This document shows, one piece after another, positions 9,403 through 17,857 of a stretch of DNA of 64,000 nt (positions are counted from its first letter, which is position 1; every line of letters starts with the position of its first letter). The stretch is from contig JACNJL010000028.1 in assembly GCA_014382585.1 (NCBI GenBank), positions 1 through 64,000 on the forward strand. Reading direction: 5' to 3'. The position numbers and the translations under genes are program-made. Source of the DNA: Limisphaerales bacterium. Lineage in GTDB: Bacteria > Verrucomicrobiota > Verrucomicrobiia > Limisphaerales > UBA1100. The notes below the pieces were generated by a model, which saw only the letters and a list, made by a program, of their open reading frames with translations, ran no database searches and was not told where the DNA came from.

Positions 9403-10583
9403 TGTTTTTTGTATAAAGGTTTTTTGCAAACGGTCGCGGGGTAACGTTTCCCGCGAATGGAAATATCAATGACGGTGCCTTCCCGCGCGCGGTCGATGTG
9501 CACTTGCGCCATCCCGATGCCGCAGCCGAGCGAGGGGCTTTGCGTGCCACTGGTGACCACGCCGATGACCGGATCCGTTTCCTGCGGCTTAAGTCCAGCG
9601 TGGGCGACGGACCACACTTCTTTTCTGGCTTCGAGATTATTGTACACTTCGTAACCCTGACGCGGAGGCGGAGAATTGCCGTTCATTTTGAAGGCCACGA
9701 TTTTCTTTTTTGGGCGCTCGTCTTTTTGTTTCATCAACGCGCTGCGGCCGGTGAATTTGCCTTTGTCCACCTTCACAAAATAACCGCATCCCGCCTCGAT
9801 GGGCGAAAGCGATTCGCTAAGTTCGTGCCCGTAAAGCGGATAACCCATCTCCAGCCGCAACGTATCGCGCGCGCCCAATCCGGCGGGCACAATGCCGTGG
9901 GGTCGACCGACTTCCAGCACTTGATCCCACAACGCCGCAAGCTGTTCATTGGGCGCGATGATTTCAAAGCCTTCTTCGCCGGTGTACCCTGTGCGCGCCA
10001 CATACACTTCCCCCGAACCAAATCGCCATGCATCCACTTGATTTTTCACAAGATCGCCTGGCCGCGCTGCGCTGATGAGTCCATCGCCGTGGAAGAGTTC
10101 GTCGATAAACAAAAGCGCCGCCGGGCCTTGCACGGCAACGGCGCCGATTTGAGCCGATTGATCTTCCACCTTCACCCTACGATCCTCGCCGCGATTGCTC
10201 GCCTGAAATTCCAGCCAATGAAGATCGGCGCTGATCCGCGTGGCGTTCACCATCAACAGAAACGCCTCGCTCGCGATGCGGTAAACGTAAAGGTCATCAA
10301 CCACCCCGCCGCTCTCGTTGCACATCAACGTGTACTGGCCTTCGCCCACGGCGAGCAGCCCGATGTCATTGGTTAGCGCTTGGTTTAGAAACTCAGACGC
10401 GTGTGCGCCGCCCACCCAGATTTCGCCCATGTGCGAAATATCAAACACGCCCGCCGCCGCGCGCACCGCCTGATGCTCGGCCACGATGCCAGCGTATTGC
10501 ACCGGCATTTCCCAGCCGCCAAAATCAATGCAGCGCGCGCCCAGCTCGAGGTGTTGCTGATAGAGTGGCGTACGCTTTGGCAT
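9399..10583 (-). CDS. gcvT: Glycine cleavage system T protein (aminomethyltransferase)
   Basis: 394 residues. The N-terminus has the folate-binding signature (GGWEMPVQYAGIVAEHQAVR), and ARTGYTGEEGFEI and LGARDTLRLEMGYPLYGHE lie in the middle, as in GcvT. The C-terminal barrel contains GVVTSGTQSPSLG. It transfers the methylene from aminomethyl-GcvH to tetrahydrofolate, releasing ammonia. gcvP is not in this window. The 19 bp upstream gap leaves no room for a glycine riboswitch unless it lies before the flavoprotein gene. Confidence 0.96.
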   Translation of the reverse strand: MPKRTPLYQQHLELGARCIDFGGWEMPVQYAGIVAEHQAVRAAAGVFDISHMGEIWVGGAHASEFLNQALTNDIGLLAVGEGQYTLMCNESGGVVDDLYVYRIASEAFLLMVNATRISADLHWLEFQASNRGEDRRVKVEDQSAQIGAVAVQGPAALLFIDELFHGDGLISAARPGDLVKNQVDAWRFGSGEVYVARTGYTGEEGFEIIAPNEQLAALWDQVLEVGRPHGIVPAGLGARDTLRLEMGYPLYGHELSESLSPIEAGCGYFVKVDKGKFTGRSALMKQKDERPKKKIVAFKMNGNSPPPRQGYEVYNNLEARKEVWSVAHAGLKPQETDPVIGVVTSGTQSPSLGCGIGMAQVHIDRAREGTVIDISIRGKRYPATVCKKPLYKKQ

Positions 10584-10602
10584 GACAATTTAACCCGCGG
10601 GA

Positions 10603-11322
10603 TTATCCCCACTTCTCGATCATCATTTGCTCTTTGCCTACGCCAAGGCCATCCCGCACCAGGTTGGTGGCGAAATCCACGAGCGCGTTCGGGCCACACG
10701 CGTAGAAAATTGTGTTCTCCAAATCACCGACTTGCTCCTTCACCCAAGCCGAATCAATACGCCCGCGACGGCCTTCCCACGGATCGTTATCGGCAAGGCG
10801 AGTGCAGGTGACGAGGAATTCAAAATTGGGGTTCTCCTTTTCCAGCTGACGAAATTCCTCATCAAAAATCACATCGTGCGTTGTACGCACGGAATAAAGC
10901 ACTGTGATTTTTGTAGCCAACTTCAACTGCGTGGCTTCGCGCACAAACGCGCGGAACGGCGTCACGCCCGAACCACCAGCAACGCAAATCAAATGTTTAT
11001 CCGGCGGGTCAAGCACCGGCAGAAATTTACCCGTCGGCTCGATGACCCACAGAGAATCGCCCTCCTCCGCCCAGTCCACGAGGCTGGTGCCCATTTTACC
11101 ATCGCGTTTGATGGTAATTTCGAAATGGCCGCGGTCCAGCGCACTGCTCGAGAGCGAATACGCGCGTTTATACTTTTGCTTGTGCGGCCAATAAACGGTG
11201 ATGAACTGCCCCGTCAAAAAATCCACCTCGTAACCCTCCGGCCATTTCAGGCGCAGAGTTTTTGTGTCAGGCAACTCCATCGTTGCCCGTTCTATCTCCA
11301 TTTCTACTCGTAGCTTGGCCAT
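10603..11322 (-). CDS. Ferredoxin-NADP reductase-like flavoprotein oxidoreductase
   Basis: 239 residues. The FAD site is RAYSLSSS (about residue 52-59), the NAD(P) site is VAGGSGVTPFRAF (about 114-126), and YACGPNALVD (about 208) is the conserved CGP motif. These define the FNR superfamily. There is no 2Fe-2S domain, so this is a stand-alone reductase. It is upstream of gcvT on the same strand with a 19 bp gap, so co-transcription is likely. The electron acceptor is unknown; ferredoxin, flavodoxin or a short redox partner are all possible. Confidence 0.87.
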   Translation of the reverse strand: MAKLRVEMEIERATMELPDTKTLRLKWPEGYEVDFLTGQFITVYWPHKQKYKRAYSLSSSALDRGHFEITIKRDGKMGTSLVDWAEEGDSLWVIEPTGKFLPVLDPPDKHLICVAGGSGVTPFRAFVREATQLKLATKITVLYSVRTTHDVIFDEEFRQLEKENPNFEFLVTCTRLADNDPWEGRRGRIDSAWVKEQVGDLENTIFYACGPNALVDFATNLVRDGLGVGKEQMMIEKWG

Positions 11323-11427
11323 TTAAAAAAGTTTAGACAAATAAACACACCCCACCGACGGTTAATCAATTATGGATTCACCAGCCCGTGAAGCGCGGGC
11401 GGAGTGTCGGCAAACGCGCGGCGCGCT

Positions 11428-12282
11428 TCAAGCCTGATTTTGTAGTGGCTCAGGATTTTGCAGCGTAGCTGCCTCCACCACATTCGCCGGTGGAGCCTCA
11501 GCCTCGGCAGCTTTGAGGCGTTGCGCCACCTCCGCAGCGAGCACATCATATGCCGCCGTGCCTAAGCCATCCGGATCGTAATACAATGCAGGTTTGCCGT
11601 GACTCGGCGCTTCCGCCAAACGCGTGGCGCGCGGGATGGTGGTATCGAAAATCAATTCTGAAAAATGCTCGCGCACTTCCTCCAACACCTGTTGCGAAAG
11701 GCGCGTGCGACCGTCGTACATCGTCATCACGATGCCCAGAATGTGCAGCCCCGGATTATCGCCCGTGTCGTGCATTTGTTTGATCAGGCGCGTTACCATC
11801 GAGATGCCTTCCAGCGCGTAGTACTCGCACTGTAGCGGAACCAAAACACTATCCGCCGCCGCAAACGAATTCAGCGTTAACGACCCAAGCGAAGGTGGGC
11901 AATCGATTAAAATCACGTCATACACATTTGCCATTTTCACCGAATCCAACGCGCCCTGCAGTCGGTGCAAATGATCTTCCATTCGCGGCAGATCAATCTC
12001 CGCCCCGCATAAATCCACCTCACTGGGAATCACCGAAAGATTAGGAAACTCCGTGCGCACGATTTGATCCGTCAGCAACGCATCGCCGACGAGCACTGGA
12101 TACGCACTGCCGCCTTCGCGTTTTTCCACACCCACGCCACTGGTTGCATTCGCCTGCGGATCCAAATCCAAAAGCAGCACGCGCTGTCCTTGATTTGCCA
12201 AACACGCGGCAAGGTTGATTGATGTTGTGGTTTTCCCAACCCCTCCCTTTTGGTTGGCCACGGCAATAATATGAGTCGCCAT
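11428..12282 (-). CDS. parA: ParA-family chromosome partitioning ATPase
   Basis: 284 residues. The deviant Walker A motif KGGVGKTTTSINLA starts at about residue 11, the Walker A' region is LLLDLDPQANAT, and the Walker B region is VILIDCPPSLG. These are the ParA/Soj hallmarks. The C-terminal 30 residues are low-complexity. No parB is adjacent within the window, which is unusual because parA and parB normally sit together. The upstream gap holds two DnaA-box-like sequences. It may still be the chromosomal ParA or a positioning ATPase for another cargo. Confidence 0.92.
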   Translation of the reverse strand: MATHIIAVANQKGGVGKTTTSINLAACLANQGQRVLLLDLDPQANATSGVGVEKREGGSAYPVLVGDALLTDQIVRTEFPNLSVIPSEVDLCGAEIDLPRMEDHLHRLQGALDSVKMANVYDVILIDCPPSLGSLTLNSFAAADSVLVPLQCEYYALEGISMVTRLIKQMHDTGDNPGLHILGIVMTMYDGRTRLSQQVLEEVREHFSELIFDTTIPRATRLAEAPSHGKPALYYDPDGLGTAAYDVLAAEVAQRLKAAEAEAPPANVVEAATLQNPEPLQNQA

Positions 12283-12324
12283 ACCCGAAGGGTAAAAACC
12301 CCGCCCCCATTCACCGAGTAAAAC

Positions 12325-12391
12325 TTATGCACGGCATATTTGGTAGAGACACGCAGAATCACATCCCTGCCATCATCCCAACTTATCCACA
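12325..12391. promoter_or_regulatory. Two DnaA-box-like 9-mers upstream of parA
   Basis: TTATCCACA at 12383-12391 is a perfect match to the DnaA-box consensus TTATNCACA. TTATGCACG at 12325-12333 matches eight of nine. They lie 58 bp apart in the 157 bp gap between parA and the divergent small-protein gene. There is no AT-rich unwinding region or larger cluster, so this looks more like DnaA-dependent regulation than an origin. Confidence 0.35.
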
Positions 12392-12439
12392 AACGCGAAT
12401 AACCCATCCGTTGGCACGTGTTTTGCTCAAACGGTCGCC

Positions 12440-12634
12440 ATGAACGATAACATCGATTTACAGGGGGAAAATGACGGAATTATTCAAAACCCGCGTGAAC
12501 TTCACGCGGGCAGCGCAGAATCCACACAAGCCACCCAAGCCCCATCCAGCAAGCGCTTCGAGATGATGCTCGCCGGCGCCGCCTCCCTCACCCTCGTCGC
12601 CTTCCTCCTCGCCCTCTGGAAAATCATCGCTTAA
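12440..12634 (+). CDS. Small membrane protein, hypothetical
   Basis: 64 residues. The first 40 residues are polar, with Asn, Gln and Ser, and the last 22 form one hydrophobic helix (MMLAGAASLTLVAFLLALWKIIA), giving a tail-anchored layout. It is divergent from parA. The Shine-Dalgarno is weak. I do not recognise it. The coherent topology and its place between real genes make it a plausible gene, but a chance frame cannot be excluded. Confidence 0.5.
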   Translation: MNDNIDLQGENDGIIQNPRELHAGSAESTQATQAPSSKRFEMMLAGAASLTLVAFLLALWKIIA

Positions 12635-12759
12635 AGCACGGTTAGGCAAAGGAAAATACACAAGAAAGCAGGATGTTCAGGATTTTTTTGATCCTATCCA
12701 TCATAAACATCGTTGCTCAATAGCGCCCCATCTTCATTTCATCTGGGACCCAGCTTAAA

Positions 12760-13989
12760 TCACTCCCCCATTTTCGCCAGCACGGCTTTGGATTGAAGCA
12801 GATGAGGATGGGTGGGCAGCAGGGTTCGGATTTGAATTGCGTGGGCGCGATGGAAGAGGCGTTTGGCTTCCGCCACCTGCCCGAGGCCTTGGCGGGCTTC
12901 GCCCATTAGGTATTGCGTACGTGCGAGGTTGGGATGATTGGTTGCAATTCCCAGCTTCAATATTTCGGCCATGTGCTCTTCGTGCATGCGCAATGCTTTC
13001 TGATATTGCTTCTCCGCCAACAATAAGTTTCCGCAAACGCGAAGGAAATTAGAACGGTGATTGCCAAATTGCTTACCAGTTGGATCATCTGTTTTCAGAA
13101 TGGCTTCGGCACGGGCAAGCAGTGCGTTGGCTTCCTTCAAATCCGGCTCGGGCCGCTGGATGCAGAGCTTAGCCGTATTGCAAAAGATCAGGCTCATCTG
13201 CAAGTGCTGTTCCCCGTAAATTTTGATCCCCAACGCCATTGATTTCTCCATAAACTCCATCGCCTTGCGATGCTCCCCTTGTTTGGCGAGGGCTTGGGCA
13301 AGGTTATTATACACCAACGGGATGCCTACCCCTTCGGCACCCTGCAACACCAAAACGATGCCAAGTTGTGTTTGAAAATAGGCGAAAGCCCGTTTGAAAT
13401 TTCCAATATCCGAATACGAAGCGCCTAATTCTCCATAAGCTGTGAGCACCGGATTGGAGGTTGGTCCAAAATGTTGAAGCCAAATGGGCAGCGCGGCCAA
13501 TAGATGTTTTTGGCGGGCCGCAAAATCACCGCGTCGACTGGATTCATGCGCAAGTTGCGTATAGCCGTCCGCGATGTTGGGATGGTGTGGGCCGAGATGA
13601 CGCAACCAAATAACCAGCACCGCCTCCAAATGTTTAGACGCCGCCTCGTGGCGACCCATTTTCCGCAAGGTCCGGCTCAGCCCATACCGAATGTATGCCA
13701 CCTGCCGCCAGCGTGGTTTGGGCAATGCCTCTTCCTTCGACAATGCTTCAGCAAAGAATTCCTGCGCCTGCTTGTACCGGCCACTGTCATAGGCGGTTTT
13801 GGCTTTGAACATCCCAAAACTCATCTCCGGCGTAGGATCAGCTTTGGGATCCGGATTAATGATTGGCAGCGCGAGTGTTGCGGGCGGAGCTGTGGTTAAG
13901 GTTTTAGCGGGATTCAAGGGGCGCGGAGCACCACACCCGGCCAAGCCACCGGCAAGAAAGGGAATTAGGATTAGAGCATTTGCTTTCAT
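12760..13989 (-). CDS. TPR-repeat lipoprotein
   Basis: 409 residues from the ATG at 13987-13989; an upstream in-frame ATG at 14028 would put basic sequence before the signal peptide and is not favoured. The start MKANALILIPFLAGGLAGCGA is a lipoprotein signal with the lipobox LAGC (Cys about residue 19). The body is tetratricopeptide repeats of the kinesin-light-chain type: YKQAQEFFAEAL, DFAARQKHLLAALP, FKRAFAYFQTQLG, HRKAMEFMEKSMAL, YQKALRMHEEH and AEAKRLFHRAHAIQ. It is probably an envelope-attached scaffold for protein-protein contacts; its partner is unknown. Confidence 0.85.
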   Translation of the reverse strand: MKANALILIPFLAGGLAGCGAPRPLNPAKTLTTAPPATLALPIINPDPKADPTPEMSFGMFKAKTAYDSGRYKQAQEFFAEALSKEEALPKPRWRQVAYIRYGLSRTLRKMGRHEAASKHLEAVLVIWLRHLGPHHPNIADGYTQLAHESSRRGDFAARQKHLLAALPIWLQHFGPTSNPVLTAYGELGASYSDIGNFKRAFAYFQTQLGIVLVLQGAEGVGIPLVYNNLAQALAKQGEHRKAMEFMEKSMALGIKIYGEQHLQMSLIFCNTAKLCIQRPEPDLKEANALLARAEAILKTDDPTGKQFGNHRSNFLRVCGNLLLAEKQYQKALRMHEEHMAEILKLGIATNHPNLARTQYLMGEARQGLGQVAEAKRLFHRAHAIQIRTLLPTHPHLLQSKAVLAKMGE

Positions 13990-14098
13990 CGCCCCCACCT
14001 TAACACGACCAGCCGGAATTAGCCCCATTGATTATTTCGGGTTGTTCATTGATGGAATCAATATTGCCCGCGACTGGACAGCTGAAGCGCTTTGCCTT

Positions 14099-15286
14099 AT
14101 GGCTCGGTGCGTGACTTTTTTGGATGAGTTTAATGAGCTGGATGTGGCGGGGCTGCGGATGGTGGCTTTGGAGGCGGAGGAGCCGGTGGTTTTGGATAGT
14201 GTGCACACGGGACGACCGACGTTGCGGGATTTTGCGCATTTGATTTCGCCGACGGGGGCGAGCCATTTAGAGGCGCTGGCGGGAAGGTCACGCAGTATTA
14301 CGCAGCAGCGGTTTGGGAAAACGATTCGGTTGTTTGCGCCGCTTTATCTTTCCAATGAGTGCATCAATAATTGCAGCTACTGCGGGTTCTCGCGCGATAA
14401 CGCGATCTTGCGCGTAACGCTTTCGCTGGAGGAAGTGCGGCGCGAGGCGGCGGCGCTGGCAGCGCAGGGGTTTCGCAATGTACTGCTGGTGGCGGGCGAG
14501 CACCCGAAGTTTATCTCCAATGGTTACCTGCGGGAATGCGTGGGGGCACTGCACGAATCGGTGCCAAGCTTGTCGCTGGAATTGGGGCCAATGGAAGAGG
14601 ACGAATACCGTCCATTGGCCGCCGCGGGTGCGGAGGGTTTGGTGGTCTATCAGGAAACGTACGACCGTGCGGCGTACGCGGAATTTCACACGTCGGGGCC
14701 CAAGCGCGATTTCGATTGGCGGCTGGCCACGGCGGAGCGCGCGTATGCGGGGGGCTTCCGGCGGCTGGGCATCGGCGCGCTGTTCGGCCTAAGCGATTGG
14801 CGCGCGGAAGCGCTCGCGCTGGCCGCCCACGCGCAGTGGTTGCTGCGGCATTGCTGGAAGGCGCAAGTGACGTTGTCGCTACCGCGCCTGCGCCCCTGCG
14901 CAGGAAGTTTTGAATCCCGCGAATCGTTAAGTGACCGCGAGCTGACGCAGTTGATTTGCGCGCTGCGGATTTTCCTGCCCGACGTGGGGCTCGTGCTATC
15001 GACCCGCGAACCGGCAGCCCTGCGCGACGGGCTGATCCCGCTGGGGATCACAATGATGAGCGCGGGCAGCCATACGGAACCGGGCGGCTACACCGGCGCG
15101 GGTCGCGAAAATTTACATCACACCGAACGCGGTCGCATTGTGGAATTGGCCGAGGGTTCCAGCGAATGGGCCACGCAACAATTTGAAATCGCCGATGAAC
15201 GCAGCCCCAAAGCGGTGGCCAAACAAATCAGCGCGCTGGGTTATGAGCCAGTTTGGAAAGATTGGGACACGGCCTTGACGGTTTAG
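14099..15286 (+). CDS. thiH: 2-iminoacetate synthase ThiH (radical SAM)
   Basis: 395 residues from the ATG at 14099; a GTG at 14111 is an equally good start. The radical-SAM cluster is CINNCSYCGF (about residue 87-94), with LYLSNECINN before it and LELGPMEEDEY later, matching ThiH rather than BioB or CofG. ThiH cleaves tyrosine to dehydroglycine (2-iminoacetate), p-cresol being the by-product, for the thiazole ring of thiamine. thiS lies 918 bp downstream, with one gene between. thiG is not in the window. The frame is open 100 codons upstream, but that overlaps the divergent TPR gene. Confidence 0.9.
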   Translation: MARCVTFLDEFNELDVAGLRMVALEAEEPVVLDSVHTGRPTLRDFAHLISPTGASHLEALAGRSRSITQQRFGKTIRLFAPLYLSNECINNCSYCGFSRDNAILRVTLSLEEVRREAAALAAQGFRNVLLVAGEHPKFISNGYLRECVGALHESVPSLSLELGPMEEDEYRPLAAAGAEGLVVYQETYDRAAYAEFHTSGPKRDFDWRLATAERAYAGGFRRLGIGALFGLSDWRAEALALAAHAQWLLRHCWKAQVTLSLPRLRPCAGSFESRESLSDRELTQLICALRIFLPDVGLVLSTREPAALRDGLIPLGITMMSAGSHTEPGGYTGAGRENLHHTERGRIVELAEGSSEWATQQFEIADERSPKAVAKQISALGYEPVWKDWDTALTV

Positions 15287-15316
15287 ATCTTGAGTGTATC
15301 ATCCCTCCTCCCGCCG

Positions 15317-16204
15317 ATGATTAAGCGCTTTCGCCAATATTGGAAAAACCGTACCACACGTCGACGGTTTTTGCTGGGCACCGCCGGCGGCGGTATGACG
15401 GCAATGGGCTCAGGCTACGCCTACATGCGCCTGTGGGAAAGCGGCTGGCTTGAGGTCAACCGCCGCGAGGTGAAACTCAACCCACCGCACGCGCTGGAAA
15501 CGCCCATTAAGGTTTTGCATCTCTCAGATTTGCACGCCTCCAAAGTGGTGAGCCTCGCGTACCTGCGCCGCGCGCTGAAGATGGGGCTGGAATTGCAACC
15601 GGATTTAATTTGCATCACGGGCGACTTCATCACGTGGAAATTCAAACGCTACGCGGAATACGCCGAAGTGCTCTCGCAACTCTCGACCGCCGCGCCCACG
15701 TTTGCCTGCCTTGGCAATCACGATGGCGGCCCGTGGGCATCCGGCAAAATGAAACTCGGGAACGACGACGCGGGCGAAGTACGCGAACTGCTCACTGCTT
15801 CCAACATCAAACTCCTCCACAACACACACACCACGGCAACCATTCACGGGCAGGAAATCAATCTCGTTGGCGTGGGGGATTTATGGAACCGCGAGTGCGA
15901 ACCGGAACCCGCCTTTGCCGGCCTAAATACCACCCGCCCCACCCTTTTACTTTCGCATAACCCCGACACCAAAGATCAGCTCGCCGCGTTCCCGTGGCAA
16001 CTGATGCTGAGCGGCCACACCCACGGCGGCCAGCTTTACCTGCCGGGACTGGGTGCACCGTTGGCACCGGTGAAGAATAAAAAATTCGTGCGCGGCCTGC
16101 ACCGGCTTGATACCCGCTGGCTGCACATCAGCAAAGGCGTGGGCAATCTCCACGGTGTGCGCTTCAATTGCCGCCCCGAAGTGACGTTGCTCACCGTGGC
16201 CTAA
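15317..16204 (+). CDS. Tat-exported calcineurin-like phosphoesterase (YaeI type)
   Basis: 295 residues from the ATG at 15317; a TTG at 15290 could add nine residues. A twin-arginine signal is visible in NRTTRRRFLLGTAGGG, followed by a hydrophobic stretch. The metallophosphoesterase motifs occur in order: LHLSDLHASK, ITGDFI, CLGNHDGGP, LLSHNPD and LSGHTHGGQ. This is the membrane-associated YaeI/UDP-2,3-diacylglucosamine-hydrolase-like branch; the substrate is unknown. Its stop codon shares one base with the thiS start (TAATG), so it sits inside the thiamine gene pair. Confidence 0.88.
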   Translation: MIKRFRQYWKNRTTRRRFLLGTAGGGMTAMGSGYAYMRLWESGWLEVNRREVKLNPPHALETPIKVLHLSDLHASKVVSLAYLRRALKMGLELQPDLICITGDFITWKFKRYAEYAEVLSQLSTAAPTFACLGNHDGGPWASGKMKLGNDDAGEVRELLTASNIKLLHNTHTTATIHGQEINLVGVGDLWNRECEPEPAFAGLNTTRPTLLLSHNPDTKDQLAAFPWQLMLSGHTHGGQLYLPGLGAPLAPVKNKKFVRGLHRLDTRWLHISKGVGNLHGVRFNCRPEVTLLTVA

Positions 16205-16410
16205 TGGCGGGCCCCCTCATCGCCAACGGCCGCGAGGTGTCGGTGGAGCTCCCCTGCACGCTGGAGCAGTTTCTCGTTTCGCAAAACCAAGCACCCCGGA
16301 GCGTTGTCGTGGAGCTAAACGGCGAGGCCGTGTCGCCCTCCAATTTCGCCACACGCGAACTCGCGCCAAATGACCGACTGGAAATCGTCCGCATCGTCGC
16401 GGGTGGTTAA
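16204..16410 (+). CDS. thiS: Sulfur-carrier protein ThiS
   Basis: 68 residues with the ubiquitin-like fold pattern and the obligatory C-terminal Gly-Gly (IVRIVAGG), which is adenylated and thiocarboxylated before sulfur transfer to the thiazole. Start ATG overlaps the preceding stop by one base. With thiH it forms part of the thiazole branch of thiamine synthesis; thiF and thiG are not seen here. Confidence 0.88.
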   Translation: MAGPLIANGREVSVELPCTLEQFLVSQNQAPRSVVVELNGEAVSPSNFATRELAPNDRLEIVRIVAGG

Positions 16411-16484
16411 ATCAAAACGCGAATACTCGCGCCTTGTATTTAGGCAATTTTCCGCTACCATCAACGCCCTGCGGAGCTAAAAGT

Positions 16485-17825
16485 ATGCCTGACACCACTC
16501 CAGTTTACCTTGAGGAATTCCTCGCGCTGCACCCGGCGGATTTAGCCGACCGGTTACAACGTATGGAAGCCAAAGAGGCGCGCCATATTCTGCAGGAGTT
16601 GCCGGTGAAAAACGCCTCCGCCGCACTCACGGAACTGGAGGACGAAATTCTAGCCGGTCTGCTTGAGGAATTTCCCCCGACCAAACTCGTGCCATTGCTC
16701 AACGCAATGTACGCTGAAGAAGCGGCCGACGTGTTGGGTGAGATCGAGGAAACCACGCGCGCGAGACTGCTCCGCAAGATGGGCGCCAAAGAGGCTGCCG
16801 CCGCCAAAACGCTGCTAAAGTATCCCGAAGACAGCGCGGGCGGCATCATGAATGACCGGTTCATCACGCTGCGCTCGCACCAAACCGTCGGCGAAGGCCA
16901 CCGGCGCATTCGCCAAAAACACCGCGAGCAAAAACCTTCCGACATCAATTACCTGTTTGTCACCGACAAGGAAAATAAACTCGTCGGCGTGGTCTCCATC
17001 CGTGACCTGATTTTCTCTGATGACGAAGTGAAAATTTCGGACATCATGGATCGCGAAGTCAAATACGTTCGCGTGAGCGATGATCAGGAAGAAGTGGTGC
17101 GCCGGTTCGAGCACTATCATTTCCTCGGCCTGCCGGTGCTCGATGAGGAAGGTCGCATGGCCGGCATCATCGCGGGTGACGACGTGCTCTCCATCGCCAT
17201 CGACGAACAAACCGAGGACATGCAAAAGATGGTTGGCCTCGACGGTGAAGAGCGCACGCTCACGCCGTGGACGCAATCCTTCAAACGACGGCTGCCGTGG
17301 CTGTTTGTGAACCTGCTGACCGCGTGCCTCGCCGGCGCAGTGGTGGGCGTGTTCGAAGGCACGATAAAAGAATTTGTCGTGCTCGCTGTCTTCCTGCCCA
17401 TCATCGCCAGCCAAGGCGGCAATGCCGGGATGCAAACGGTGACCGTCATCGTGCGCGACATGGCGCTGGGTGAATTGTCGCCCGGCGACGGCCGCAAGGC
17501 GTTATTCAAAGAACTTCTTTTGGGGTTATTGATCGGCACCATCATCGGACTAATTGTGGGATTGGTGAGTTATTTAATTGCGCCCAAGTTTGGTATCACG
17601 TCGGAAATGGGCGCGATCCTCGGCCTCGTCGTCGGCGCGGCGATGGTGCTGAATTTGCTTTCGGCCGCGCTCTTTGGCGTGCTCATCCCATTTGCGCTTA
17701 AATTTTTCCGGCTCGACCCCGCGCTGGGGTCAAGCATCCTCATCACCACCGTCACCGATGTTGCGGGCTTCTTTTTCCTGCTCACGCTGGCGAAGTGGAT
17801 TCTCACGGGTTCGGCTCAGGCTTGA
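16485..17825 (+). CDS. mgtE: Magnesium transporter MgtE
   Basis: 446 residues from the ATG at 16485; GGAG lies about 10 bp upstream and decides this start over an ATG at 16434. The order is an MgtE N-domain of helical repeats (about 1-130: FPPTKLVPLLNAMYAEEAADVLGEI), two CBS domains (about 130-260), and five membrane helices. The membrane part includes the pore segment PIIASQGGNAGMQTVTVIVR. Known family members are Mg2+-gated Mg2+ channels in which the cytosolic domains sense Mg2+. Confidence 0.95.
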   Translation: MPDTTPVYLEEFLALHPADLADRLQRMEAKEARHILQELPVKNASAALTELEDEILAGLLEEFPPTKLVPLLNAMYAEEAADVLGEIEETTRARLLRKMGAKEAAAAKTLLKYPEDSAGGIMNDRFITLRSHQTVGEGHRRIRQKHREQKPSDINYLFVTDKENKLVGVVSIRDLIFSDDEVKISDIMDREVKYVRVSDDQEEVVRRFEHYHFLGLPVLDEEGRMAGIIAGDDVLSIAIDEQTEDMQKMVGLDGEERTLTPWTQSFKRRLPWLFVNLLTACLAGAVVGVFEGTIKEFVVLAVFLPIIASQGGNAGMQTVTVIVRDMALGELSPGDGRKALFKELLLGLLIGTIIGLIVGLVSYLIAPKFGITSEMGAILGLVVGAAMVLNLLSAALFGVLIPFALKFFRLDPALGSSILITTVTDVAGFFFLLTLAKWILTGSAQA

Positions 17826-17857
17826 CCCGCAAATCGATAACTGCACACTCTCCCGCC

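Noticed and set aside
10584-10602. Glycine riboswitch upstream of gcvT
   Set aside because: The gap is 19 bp, too short for a riboswitch.
12325-12391. Chromosomal replication origin
   Set aside because: Only two DnaA-like boxes, no AT-rich region, and no dnaA, gidA or parB nearby.
12661-12710. AGGAT...ATCCT stem with T-run after the small membrane gene
   Set aside because: Only a 5 bp stem with a T-run in the loop; too weak to call a terminator.
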